6,184 nt of DNA. It comes from Nitrososphaerota archaeon (GTDB lineage: Archaea; Iainarchaeota; Iainarchaeia; Iainarchaeales; VGJJ01). The stretch spans positions 1-6,184 of the forward strand of contig JAGVNS010000132.1 of the NCBI GenBank assembly GCA_020053155.1, read 5' to 3'. The position numbers were made by a program, and so were the translations under genes. The notes beneath the pieces were generated by a model. That model did not search any database and was not told the DNA's origin. It saw nothing but the letters and a program-made list of their open reading frames with translations. Positions within the stretch are counted from its first letter, which is position 1; the number at the start of each line of letters is the position of its first letter. This document shows, piece by piece, positions 1-4,855 of this stretch.

Positions 1-15
1 CCAGACGCACCAGCG

Positions 16-555
16 TCATAAAAAAGATACCGCGAGGCCCGAAGGGCCCGCGGAGAACACGCGTGGGGTCATAGGGGCGAAGCCCCTATTGTCATTTTCC
101 CTTTTTCGGCGAGAAACTTTCTTTTTATTCTTTTTTGAAATCTTGGCTTTCTTGAAGTATCTTTCATACCGTTTGTGATGGTTTTCCCTCATGTAAACTT
201 TCATGTTTGTTGAACCCATCCCTCCATTGCAGTTTCTACAGATAAGCCGGGTATTAAGGGGAGCCCATTTTCCGCCTTTCGAACCCGCTCTGATATGTCC
301 AACTTCAGCATCGGAATAATGCAACCCCTTTCTCCCGCAGCAAAAGCAACTCCCTCGTAAACTTTCTTTCCACCAATGTTGTCTAATCGTTTCTTTGAGA
401 TGGGGTGGACATTTTTTTCGTCCAGTTTTCTGTTTTGAAATACTCCCAAAAGAAGCGATACCACCACTAAAGATAGGAGTATTACTCATTTTACCAAAAT
501 CGGTTCCAAAACCAAAAACACGCTTGGCCATATGGAAAACATTGCTAACTGACAT
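16..555 (-). CDS. HNH endonuclease-like protein (179 aa)
   Basis: This is probably a small zinc-stabilised HNH nuclease or DNA-nicking enzyme; its substrate is unknown. The core lies at residues 70-113. Two zinc-type cysteine pairs (C70/C73 in CFCC and C106/C109 in CRNC) bracket a GHI motif (H87), a KGG turn (93-95), N101 in PLNTR, and the final Asn in CNGG (N110). This order matches the HNH pattern in which H-I, N and CN are catalytic or structural. The tail (139-153) is very rich in K/R and could bind nucleic acid. The start is the ATG at 553-555, which directly follows an in-frame TAA; M9 (MAKRVFGFG) is an alternative. No insertion-sequence or phage neighbours are visible. The final ~25 codons (from about N156) are read through two GC-rich hairpins at 31-52 and 71-89, so the true C-terminus may be shorter if there is a frame error. 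The fold is fairly sure; the biological role is not. Confidence 0.75.
   Translation of the reverse strand: MSVSNVFHMAKRVFGFGTDFGKMSNTPIFSGGIASFGSISKQKTGRKKCPPHLKETIRQHWWKESLRGSCFCCGRKGLHYSDAEVGHIRAGSKGGKWAPLNTRLICRNCNGGMGSTNMKVYMRENHHKRYERYFKKAKISKKNKKKVSRRKRENDNRGFAPMTPRVFSAGPSGLAVSFL
20..52 (-). terminator. Hairpin plus T-run, probable terminator of the HNH gene
   Basis: On the minus strand a GC stem (31-34 with 49-52, and 36-40 with 44-48, A35 bulged, GAA/TTC triloop 41-43) is followed after four bases by six Ts (the A-run at 20-25 on the plus strand). This is the form of an intrinsic terminator. Oddly, it lies inside the last codons of the open frame, whose stop (16-18) comes just after the T-run. 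Confidence 0.55.
71..89. repeat. Perfect 8-bp hairpin with GAA triloop
   Basis: The arms ATAGGGGC and GCCCCTAT enclose GAA (TTC on the minus strand). It has the same triloop as the hairpin at 31-52, so the two form a tandem pair at the 3' end of the HNH gene. Both are inside the open frame. It could be a first transcription-stop or mRNA-protecting structure. Confidence 0.6.
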
Positions 556-557
556 TT

Positions 558-574
558 AAAACTGCTGTGTTGCA
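558..574. repeat. 17-bp inverted repeat, copy A (next to HNH start)
   Basis: AAAACTGCTGTGTTGCA is the reverse complement of 681-697 except for one base. Copy A occupies bases -3 to -19 relative to the HNH start codon. In a minus-strand transcript covering both copies, all 17 positions pair, counting one U-G wobble, with a 106-nt loop. Confidence 0.8.
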
Positions 575-615
575 TGATTCTCTAAAAACATTGTTTTTTG
601 TTTGGAATTCGTTGG

Positions 616-624
616 AATTAAATA
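616..624 (-). promoter_or_regulatory. Candidate TATA box for the HNH gene
   Basis: The AT-rich box AATTAAATA (TATTTAATT on the minus strand) sits about 60 nt upstream of the HNH ATG. Initiation about 25 nt downstream, near 595, would give a leader of about 40 nt that includes a short upstream reading frame (see findings). It is placed by spacing only. Confidence 0.35.
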
Positions 625-640
625 GTCGAATCTTCGAATT

Positions 641-650
641 GTTAAAAAAC
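641..650 (-). terminator. Oligo-T tract downstream of taw1
   Basis: A run of six As at 644-649 (T6 on the minus strand) lies about 25 nt past the taw1 stop. Archaeal RNA polymerase can terminate on oligo-T without a hairpin, so this is a plausible terminator separating taw1 from the HNH gene. Confidence 0.4.
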
Positions 651-673
651 TTCTAATCTATTGTTTGGATTCC

Positions 674-1822
674 TTAATTGTGCAACACAGCAATTTTTAT
701 TGGACGGTTTGCTATGCCATTGATGTCTTTTGGGCTTTCGTTCACCGTTTGGTTGGCAGCCGAGTATTGCATCGCATCCAAATTTTCAGGGGCATTTGAT
801 GCGTTGATTAAATCAAAAAATCGCTCGTAATCAATCCACGTTTTTTTTCCGTATTTTCTATGTGCGAGCAGAATGACATCGCTCGGAACGTGCTCACTTG
901 CAAATTCGTAATCGTCTTTCAGGAATTCCAGCACGTTCATCCCGAATGCTTTTACTTCTTCATGGGTGGGCATGCATTCCCTGCTTAATCGCTTCTGACT
1001 TTCCCCCACGTGCATGTACCCTTTTATTTCGACGAAATCGAATTTCCCTTTTAGGATGAGCTGGGCATATTTTTCGGGTTCCACGTCATTTATCCCTTTG
1101 ACAATGGTTAAGCGCGCTGTCGTTCGATATTCTTTTTTGGATGCTTCTTCGATGGATTGCGTGTATCGCTCCCAATAATCCAAAAAGAGGGGAACATCCA
1201 GCTGTTTTAGAATTTCCTTGTTGGGCGCATCCAAACTCAAGTAGAGTTGCGTAATCGTGTTGAGGTTGCGAATGGCTTCGGGGTACTGTGCATTTGTGAC
1301 AAGGAACGTTGAAATTCTTTTTTGATGAAACTTTTGGCACAATTCGTTTATTTTTGGATACGCAATGGGTTCTCCCGTCAAGCTCAGCGCGACGTGTCCC
1401 ACATGCTTGCTCTGCCCGAAGGCTGTCTTGGGTACTTTTTCATTTCCCCCGAATCCCGCGAGCAATTTTTGGTGCGCCAACAAACTTTCTTCGATTATTT
1501 GGCCGGGATCATCCACTTTCCATTTCCATTCTTTTTGCACCGGGGCTTTGGTTCCTCTCCAACAAAACGTACACCGATTGGCGCAACTCAGATTCACCGT
1601 CATCTGCATGCATTGATGGGAACGGATGCCATAGAACTTGAATTTGTAGCATCCCCCTTCTCCCCGCAGCATATTTTTGGTCCATCCGCACACTTTCACG
1701 GCGGAATGGTTTCCCACGATTCGGTATTGTTGATGCTCAAGCTCCGCGCGGTAGGCGGGGGTCAACGGGCTTTCCTTTTCCTCTTTTTTCACTTCCTGTA
1801 TTTGCAAAAGGGGGAGGGACAT
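674..1822 (-). CDS. taw1: tRNA 4-demethylwyosine synthase (radical SAM), Taw1/TYW1
   Basis: This cytosolic radical-SAM enzyme joins carbons from pyruvate to N1-methylguanosine-37 of tRNA-Phe, forming the tricyclic 4-demethylwyosine, the first committed step of archaeal wyosine synthesis after Trm5 methylation. The SAM-cluster motif is C80-x3-C84-x2-C87, followed by WR (CTFCWR). Three upstream cysteines, C45, C58 and C71, spaced 13 apart, match the set that holds the second 4Fe-4S cluster in this family. Other family marks are YRIVGNHSAVK (33-43), RGEGGCYK, and LTGEPIAYP (starts near 150), the G-E-P motif that contacts SAM. It has no flavodoxin domain, as is normal for archaea. The last ~40 residues (from about 342) are a low-complexity tail beyond the usual end. 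The start ATG at 1820-1822 is preceded by a purine-rich GGGAAAGGGTGG stretch. The divergent neighbour starts 30 bp away. The identification is firm. Confidence 0.94.
   Translation of the reverse strand: MSLPLLQIQEVKKEEKESPLTPAYRAELEHQQYRIVGNHSAVKVCGWTKNMLRGEGGCYKFKFYGIRSHQCMQMTVNLSCANRCTFCWRGTKAPVQKEWKWKVDDPGQIIEESLLAHQKLLAGFGGNEKVPKTAFGQSKHVGHVALSLTGEPIAYPKINELCQKFHQKRISTFLVTNAQYPEAIRNLNTITQLYLSLDAPNKEILKQLDVPLFLDYWERYTQSIEEASKKEYRTTARLTIVKGINDVEPEKYAQLILKGKFDFVEIKGYMHVGESQKRLSRECMPTHEEVKAFGMNVLEFLKDDYEFASEHVPSDVILLAHRKYGKKTWIDYERFFDLINASNAPENLDAMQYSAANQTVNESPKDINGIANRPIKIAVLHN
681..697. repeat. 17-bp inverted repeat, copy B (3' end of taw1)
   Basis: TGCAACACAGCAATTTT is the partner of 558-574. 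It codes for most of the last residues of Taw1 (the IAVLH segment), so it lies inside a coding region while copy A is in a leader. This makes simple chance conservation of a regulatory site less obvious. Confidence 0.8.
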
Positions 1823-1852
1823 ACCACCCTTTCCCTTTACGAATCGTTAAAA

Positions 1853-2023
1853 ATGGGGGCTTTTAAAGTCCGAAAACCCCTTTTTCGTATGGGCAAAATC
1901 CCCGTACGCAAGAAGAAACTCTTTCCTTTAGGGGATGTGGATTCCTTCCGTCGCAAGCTCCAGCGCGAGGCCTGGAGGGACATTTACCCACCCAAACGCA
2001 GGAAACCCGTTCGGGAAATCTAG
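1853..2023 (+). CDS. Small basic hypothetical protein (56 aa, or 44 aa from internal ATG)
   Basis: I do not recognise this protein. From ATG 1853 it has 56 residues, strongly basic, with two related K/R-P-L-F segments (VRKPLF at 6-11 and VRKKKLF at 18-24) and a basic C-terminus ending in KRRKPVREI. There is no membrane segment, cysteine pair or known motif. Its character suggests an RNA- or DNA-binding or ribosome-associated peptide, which is inference only. The internal ATG at 1889 (MGKIPVRKKK, 44 aa) may be the true start, because a TTTAAA box lies 25 nt upstream of it, whereas nothing TATA-like or Shine-Dalgarno-like precedes 1853. The frame stays open further upstream, but that part lies antisense to taw1. 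It could be a chance open frame; its position in the only uncovered gap between taw1 and the PRC gene supports it modestly. Confidence 0.42.
   Translation: MGAFKVRKPLFRMGKIPVRKKKLFPLGDVDSFRRKLQREAWRDIYPPKRRKPVREI
1862..1867. promoter_or_regulatory. Self-complementary TTTAAA box between taw1 and the small plus-strand gene
   Basis: TTTAAA reads the same on both strands. On the minus strand it is about 42 nt from the taw1 ATG, giving a ~16-nt leader that holds the purine-rich GGGAAAGGGTGG. On the plus strand it is 25 nt from the ATG at 1889, a fitting distance for a leaderless start. It may act as a shared divergent TATA element. Confidence 0.35.
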
Positions 2024-2078
2024 TTTAGGCGTTCCAGCTGTGCATTTGCGCTCGTTTTAGCAAGGGGATAGAATAACG

Positions 2079-2088
2079 TTTTTATATT
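2079..2088 (+). promoter_or_regulatory. TATA box of the PRC-barrel gene
   Basis: TTTTTATATT is the most AT-rich box in the 106-bp gap before the gene. Initiation 25 nt downstream (about 2109) would leave a ~20-nt leader carrying AGGGGGT (2114-2120), a G-rich ribosome-binding candidate 9 nt before the ATG. Confidence 0.5.
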
Positions 2089-2129
2089 CCATAATCGTTC
2101 ATTCCCCATCAATAGGGGGTTTGTAAACT

Positions 2130-2399
2130 ATGTATAAATATGCCATTGCGCGCCAGTTGGCGACGAAACGAGTGATTACCAATCGGGGGGATGAAGTAGG
2201 ACGATTATCCGACCTGCTCGTAGACGAGGGAACGGGCAACATTGAGGCCTTGATCGTGGAAGTGGACCCGGACTCCAAAGTCATTAAACGCGTTAACCTG
2301 CAAGACCGCGTGATTCAGATTCCATATGCTGCCGTCACGGCCGTTTCGGACGTCTTCATCGTGGATGAGCGCGAGATTACCGCGATGGAAGAGAAATAA
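2130..2399 (+). CDS. PRC-barrel domain protein (89 aa)
   Basis: This is a stand-alone PRC-barrel protein, a small six-stranded beta-barrel fold found in photosynthetic reaction-centre H subunits, the RNA-processing factor RimM and many short archaeal proteins. The signature is visible: ARQLATKRVITNRGDEVGRL (residues 7-26, strand-turn-strand with the G-x-x-V-G-R-L core), a D-L-L-V-D turn at 28-32, IEALIVEVDP (38-47) and a closing IPYAAVTAVSDVFIV segment. There is no signal peptide or membrane helix, so it is cytosolic. Single-domain archaeal members of this size include the Haloferax CdpB proteins, which work with SepF in cell division. Whether this protein does so cannot be told from sequence. 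It has its own promoter and is flanked by a terminator, so it is likely monocistronic. The length fits the short archaeal family. The fold is confident; the role is unknown. Confidence 0.88.
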   Translation: MYKYAIARQLATKRVITNRGDEVGRLSDLLVDEGTGNIEALIVEVDPDSKVIKRVNLQDRVIQIPYAAVTAVSDVFIVDEREITAMEEK

Positions 2400-2401
2400 G
2401 C

Positions 2402-2430
2402 GGGTTTGGTTTTTCGAACCCCCTTTATTT
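2402..2430 (+). terminator. Terminator after the PRC-barrel gene
   Basis: A 7-bp stem (2402-2408 GGGTTTG with 2415-2421 CGAACCC, one G-T pair) has the loop GTTTTT and is followed by TTTATTT (2424-2430). It begins two bases after the stop codon and faces the end of the opposing NFACT gene. Confidence 0.55.
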
Positions 2431-2455
2431 CAAACTTTTAGAAACCCAGCAAGTT

Positions 2456-2472
2456 AAAAAGTTCAATCGAAC
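2456..2472 (-). terminator. Short hairpin plus T5 ending the NFACT gene
   Basis: On the minus strand GTTC-GATT-GAAC is followed by TTTTT. The first G of the stem is the last base of the TAG stop codon. The stem is only 4 bp, so this is a weak terminator at best, but archaea need little more than the T-run. With 2402-2430 it isolates the two convergent genes. Confidence 0.4.
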
Positions 2473-3584
2473 TACTCTATTTCTAACTCAATGAGACCTT
2501 TCTCTGCATCTACTTTTTTTACGGCCGGTATTTTTTCTTTTATTTTTTGAGTAACCTCGTGTGAGCTTATTTTTTTGGTTTTGGCCCGTTGAACGGTTTG
2601 AATGAGTTTTTCGACCATGTCGTAATGGGCATACACCCATTCTCCGGATTTTTGCAATTCTTTTATTTTTTCATTCCATCCTTCTTGCATTTTCCTTTGA
2701 CGTTCAATGTTTATCGTGAGCGCTTGCCGTTCTTTTTCACGCTTTTCGTCTTTTGCTTCCACCTTTGGAGTGTTAATTATTTTTTCCTCCACCTTTTTTT
2801 GAATTTCTTCCGCGGTCCCTTCTTGAATTATTTTTCCTTCGCTTTCTATTCCCACATCCGGGAGAACCCACTCTCTTTCTTCGTTTTCCAGCAAGAAGTA
2901 ATTCGTTGCTTTTTTTTTCCACAGCTCTTGTAACTGTTCTCTAAGTTTTTTCCACTCGCGTTGAGTAAGCGGTTGAGTATCTTCTGGCTTCCGCTTTATT
3001 TCGTGCGCGATTGTGCTTGCCCAGATGGGGGGAATTCCCAGGTGTGTAACCATCCACCCCCCCAGCGTGCGTGTTTTTCCCCCCCATTCAGGGAGTTTTT
3101 CGGGCAGTTCATTCCAGGCCTTTGGTCCGGGGGGGAATTGGTATGTTTCCCCCTGCTTGAGCGTTCGTGTCCTCCATTCCCGTGCGTGCAAAATGGCTTT
3201 TATTTTTCCATCCGCATCCAATGATACCCAATTTCCATCTCCAAAAAGTTCGAGGATTATTTTTCCTTCCTCTAATTCAAAAATAATAATGCGGTCTATT
3301 TCATTTTGGGTAATGGTTTTTATTTTTTGATTCTCTAGGAGAAGTTTTGATTGTTTTACAACCCCCGGTTGTTCCTTGCTGGGTGTCCATTTTCTTCCCG
3401 TTTCCAACGCGACGTTTGGAAAGTGAATCCACCATTCTCCCGTTTTGTCCCGTGCATGCGTGCGCAAGACAAATTGGTTTTCTCCCACTTCCCTAAACTG
3501 TTGGATGAAACTGTCTTTCCATTTTTCGTTCCATTCGCGCGTCCATGCGTGTAGGGTAATGCCCGGGATTTCGATGGGTTTCAT
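2472..3584 (-). CDS. NFACT/RqcH-family protein lacking the NFACT-R domain (370 aa)
   Basis: It belongs to the NFACT family (RqcH/Rqc2/NEMF), whose full-length members bind 60S/50S subunits carrying stalled peptidyl-tRNA and recruit tRNA to add C-terminal tails. NFACT-N spans roughly residues 1-170: WWIHFPNVALETGR (51-64), the D97-R98 pair (NEIDRIIIFEL) that the family uses for tRNA binding, LELFGDGNWVSLDADGKI (111-128), and AREWRTR followed by FPPGP (134-154). A helical, HhH-like segment follows (about 174-225, LGGWMVTHLGIPP), then charged coiled-coil sequence (about 255-340). The chain ends at VDAEKGLIELEIE, the point where full-length archaeal proteins (about 600-700 aa) pass into NFACT-R (DUF814). 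No such domain is encoded nearby. The start at 3584 has a good Shine-Dalgarno, GAAGGA (3592-3597), 7 nt upstream, overlapping the stop of the upstream gene. It is translationally coupled to the transglutaminase-like gene. Confidence 0.85.
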   Translation of the reverse strand: MKPIEIPGITLHAWTREWNEKWKDSFIQQFREVGENQFVLRTHARDKTGEWWIHFPNVALETGRKWTPSKEQPGVVKQSKLLLENQKIKTITQNEIDRIIIFELEEGKIILELFGDGNWVSLDADGKIKAILHAREWRTRTLKQGETYQFPPGPKAWNELPEKLPEWGGKTRTLGGWMVTHLGIPPIWASTIAHEIKRKPEDTQPLTQREWKKLREQLQELWKKKATNYFLLENEEREWVLPDVGIESEGKIIQEGTAEEIQKKVEEKIINTPKVEAKDEKREKERQALTINIERQRKMQEGWNEKIKELQKSGEWVYAHYDMVEKLIQTVQRAKTKKISSHEVTQKIKEKIPAVKKVDAEKGLIELEIE

Positions 3585-3591
3585 AGAACGT

Positions 3592-3597
3592 TCCTTC
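3592..3597 (-). promoter_or_regulatory. Shine-Dalgarno GAAGGA of the NFACT gene
   Basis: GAAGGA on the minus strand is 7 nt before the ATG and shares bases with the TGA stop (3596-3598) of the gene before it. This supports both the start choice and coupled translation of the two genes. Confidence 0.6.
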
Positions 3598-4177
3598 AGA
3601 GAAACGGTTCATACGTTTCGGCATTAAAACGATAGAGGGCCCGCTTGAGCTTTTTGCCGTCAAACCGGTATTTTTTGAAGACGAATGATTTTTCCCCGTA
3701 ATATTTGAAGAATCCGTGCGCCACGCTCGGGTCCAGGAGAAGGGTTTTTCCGTTTATGTCCGACATGACAACGGCATGGGTGCGCAAATCCTCCATTTCC
3801 ATGACATAGACGAATGCCTGCACGTCCCCCAGGGCGCGCACGCATGTGCACAACAACACGGCCAACCCCTCATCATCCGACACTTTGTGCGTGAGGATGT
3901 CTTTGGGGTTCAACCAAAAGTTGATGGTCAGGTCATTGGGGACGTATCGTATTTCCCGAGTGATAAACTCGAACACTTGTTGGGCGGTGAACAGGTAGTC
4001 GCGTTCATAGGTGTATGTTTCGGGCTTGAACTGCGTGAGCAGGCTCTGGATGCTCAAATCCTCAGGTGCGATGAGTGCCTTTACCTCTCCTATGTTTCTC
4101 TGCTCTTTTTCATTGATGAGTGGGGCATACTTGTCCAAGAGCATCTTGTAGTAGGCCATCCGGCCATCCATCTTCAT
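3596..4177 (-). CDS. Transglutaminase-like fold protein, nucleophile Cys apparently replaced (193 aa)
   Basis: It resembles the transglutaminase/protease-like superfamily, whose active members use a Cys-His-Asp triad for peptide cleavage or acyl transfer. Visible family marks are AQQVFEFITREIRYVPND (65-82), the helix leading to RALG (114-117), THAVV with H134, and LLLDPS with D149. Family members normally read G-D-C-x-D at the head of the helix before RALG. Aligned back from RALG, the Cys position here is D102 in VSDDEG. The only cysteines (C110, C112) lie two to three helical turns further on. It is therefore probably a non-catalytic or altered member. There is no signal peptide or membrane helix, so it is cytosolic. 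The start ATG (4175-4177) has no Shine-Dalgarno but has a TTTAAA box about 27 nt upstream, suiting a leaderless mRNA. It is first in an operon with the NFACT gene, 11 nt apart. The fold is fairly sure; the partner and role are unknown. Confidence 0.72.
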   Translation of the reverse strand: MKMDGRMAYYKMLLDKYAPLINEKEQRNIGEVKALIAPEDLSIQSLLTQFKPETYTYERDYLFTAQQVFEFITREIRYVPNDLTINFWLNPKDILTHKVSDDEGLAVLLCTCVRALGDVQAFVYVMEMEDLRTHAVVMSDINGKTLLLDPSVAHGFFKYYGEKSFVFKKYRFDGKKLKRALYRFNAETYEPFL

Positions 4178-4201
4178 TACCTATACATAAGACATTGTTC
4201 A

Positions 4202-4207
4202 TTTAAA
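4202..4207 (-). promoter_or_regulatory. TTTAAA box of the transglutaminase-like/NFACT operon
   Basis: TTTAAA centred 27 nt from the ATG at 4177 fits a leaderless archaeal start on the minus strand. Being self-complementary it could also work on the plus strand, where initiation would fall near 4230. Confidence 0.5.
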
Positions 4208-4227
4208 CCGCCTGCCCATTATGGGGG

Positions 4228-4236
4228 TTTTTATTT
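4228..4236 (+). promoter_or_regulatory. TATA-like box of the pilin-like gene
   Basis: TTTTTATTT is centred 25 nt before the ATG at 4257. It supports a leaderless transcript and the choice of 4257 over the upstream in-frame ATG at 4221, which lies ahead of this box. Confidence 0.45.
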
Positions 4237-4256
4237 GCAATTCTGTTTTTTCCCGC

Positions 4257-4661
4257 ATGAATGGGAAAGGTCAAGTGGGAATAGAATATTTGGTCTTTAC
4301 GGCTTTTCTCCTCCTTATTTCCTCTATTCTCTTTGCCTATGCCTTTGTCTCGTACTCCACTTCCGTCCAAGTCATTCAGACACAGACTGCGGTCGATGAG
4401 ATAGCGGGGGCCGTGGATTTCGTGTACGCCAAAGGTCCGGGGAACACCGTCCTGGTGAATATTCAACTTCCCGTGGGGGTGTCCCAATTCAGGGTAGACC
4501 AAAACGTGGTTCGGGCCCAGTTGATGCAAGGGAGTGGGGGCAGCACCCTTTTCACGTTCACACGAGTAAAAATTTCTCCGGCCTACCTGTATTCCGAGGG
4601 GGGGATTTACACCCTGCGTGTTTCCATGGGGGATGTGAATGCGAGCGTGAGCAACACATGA
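4257..4661 (+). CDS. Class III signal-peptide, pilin-like membrane protein (134 aa)
   Basis: This is an archaeal type IV pilin-like subunit. The N-terminus MNGKG-QVGIEYL has the class III form: a short charged leader, cleavage by the prepilin peptidase (EppA/PibD type) expected between G5 and Q6, then Q-x-G-x-E-Y-L and a hydrophobic helix (about 12-34). After cleavage the helix would anchor the protein in the membrane or pack into a pilus core, leaving a ~100-residue beta-rich outer domain (VLVNIQLPVGVSQFRV near 65-80, IYTLRVSMGD near 117-126) and one N-glycosylation sequon (N128-A-S). The start at 4257 is chosen because it gives the correct leader length and has a TATA-like box 25 nt upstream; ATG 4221 would add MGVFICNSVFSR. 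Its stop overlaps an ATG (ATGA, 4658-4661) that opens the frame of the next gene. The signal-peptide class is confident; the exact appendage is unknown. Confidence 0.88.
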   Translation: MNGKGQVGIEYLVFTAFLLLISSILFAYAFVSYSTSVQVIQTQTAVDEIAGAVDFVYAKGPGNTVLVNIQLPVGVSQFRVDQNVVRAQLMQGSGGSTLFTFTRVKISPAYLYSEGGIYTLRVSMGDVNASVSNT

Positions 4662-4676
4662 CGCTCCTTTTAGAAC

Positions 4677-4685
4677 TTTTTAAAA
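4677..4685 (+). promoter_or_regulatory. Candidate internal TATA box before the long pilin-type gene
   Basis: TTTTTAAAA begins 16 nt after the upstream stop. Initiation about 25 nt on (near 4707) would start an RNA whose first ~150 nt hold the stem-loops listed at 4711-4855. The T-rich stretch 4668-4681 could equally be a weak terminator of the first pilin gene. Confidence 0.4.
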
Positions 4686-4689
4686 TCAA

Positions 4690-4707
4690 GCAAAACAATT
4701 GTTTTGC
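4690..4707. repeat. Perfect 18-bp palindrome, possible operator
   Basis: GCAAAACAATTGTTTTGC equals its own reverse complement. It lies just downstream of the TTTTTAAAA box and ends about where transcription would begin, the usual place for a dimeric repressor site in archaea. No cognate regulator is encoded in the window. Confidence 0.6.
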
Positions 4708-4710
4708 GGG

Positions 4711-4855
4711 CCTCGTAACCTCTGGTTACAAGGAAGTTCGATCAAAACTTTTCGACAGCCTTTTTCTAAAAGGCTGTTTGAGAAAAGAAAAAGTAGCCGT
4801 CCAGTCAAAAAGAAAAGTCGAGGGACCGGATTCCAGTCCCCCACTACCGGCGTGG
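4711..4855. other. Array of five consecutive stem-loops (structured leader or RNA element)
   Basis: Stems, in order: 4711-4733 (GTAACC/GGTTAC with a TCT triloop, three more pairs beyond a C-A mismatch); 4734-4750 (AAGTT/AACTT, 7-nt loop); 4755-4777 (perfect 10 bp ACAGCCTTTT/AAAAGGCTGT, again a TCT triloop); 4822-4840 (GGGAC/GTCCC plus two inner pairs beyond another C-A mismatch); 4841-4855 (CCAC/GTGG, 7-nt loop). Between the third and fourth is an A-rich purine tract (4781-4816). Such density is not expected of ordinary coding sequence. It could be a structured 5' UTR of the next gene, a small RNA, or a short dispersed repeat. I cannot name a known RNA family. Confidence 0.55.

Noticed and set aside
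1322..1852. Long plus-strand open frame continuous with the small basic gene
   Set aside because: It is antisense to the conserved radical-SAM core of taw1 and its translation has no recognisable family features; only the part past 1853 is free of taw1.
2400..2471. A frameshifted continuation of the NFACT gene encoding NFACT-R
   Set aside because: Only 72 bp separate the two convergent genes and they hold terminators. The next 270 bp encode a clear PRC-barrel on the opposite strand.
3716..4220. Plus-strand open frame leading toward the pilin gene
   Set aside because: It is antisense to the transglutaminase-like gene, whose motifs are clear. The pilin signal peptide is in a different frame with its own promoter-like box.
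4221..4256. ATG 4221 as start of the pilin-like gene
   Set aside because: It would place 17 residues including a hydrophobic stretch before the cleavage site, and it lies upstream of the best TATA-like box; MNGKG at 4257 is a typical class III leader.
4734..4750. tRNA anticodon or T-arm (AAGTT, 7-nt loop, AACTT)
   Set aside because: The stem and loop sizes fit, but the loop lacks the TTCRA pattern and a proper T33/purine-37 arrangement, and no other tRNA arms flank it.
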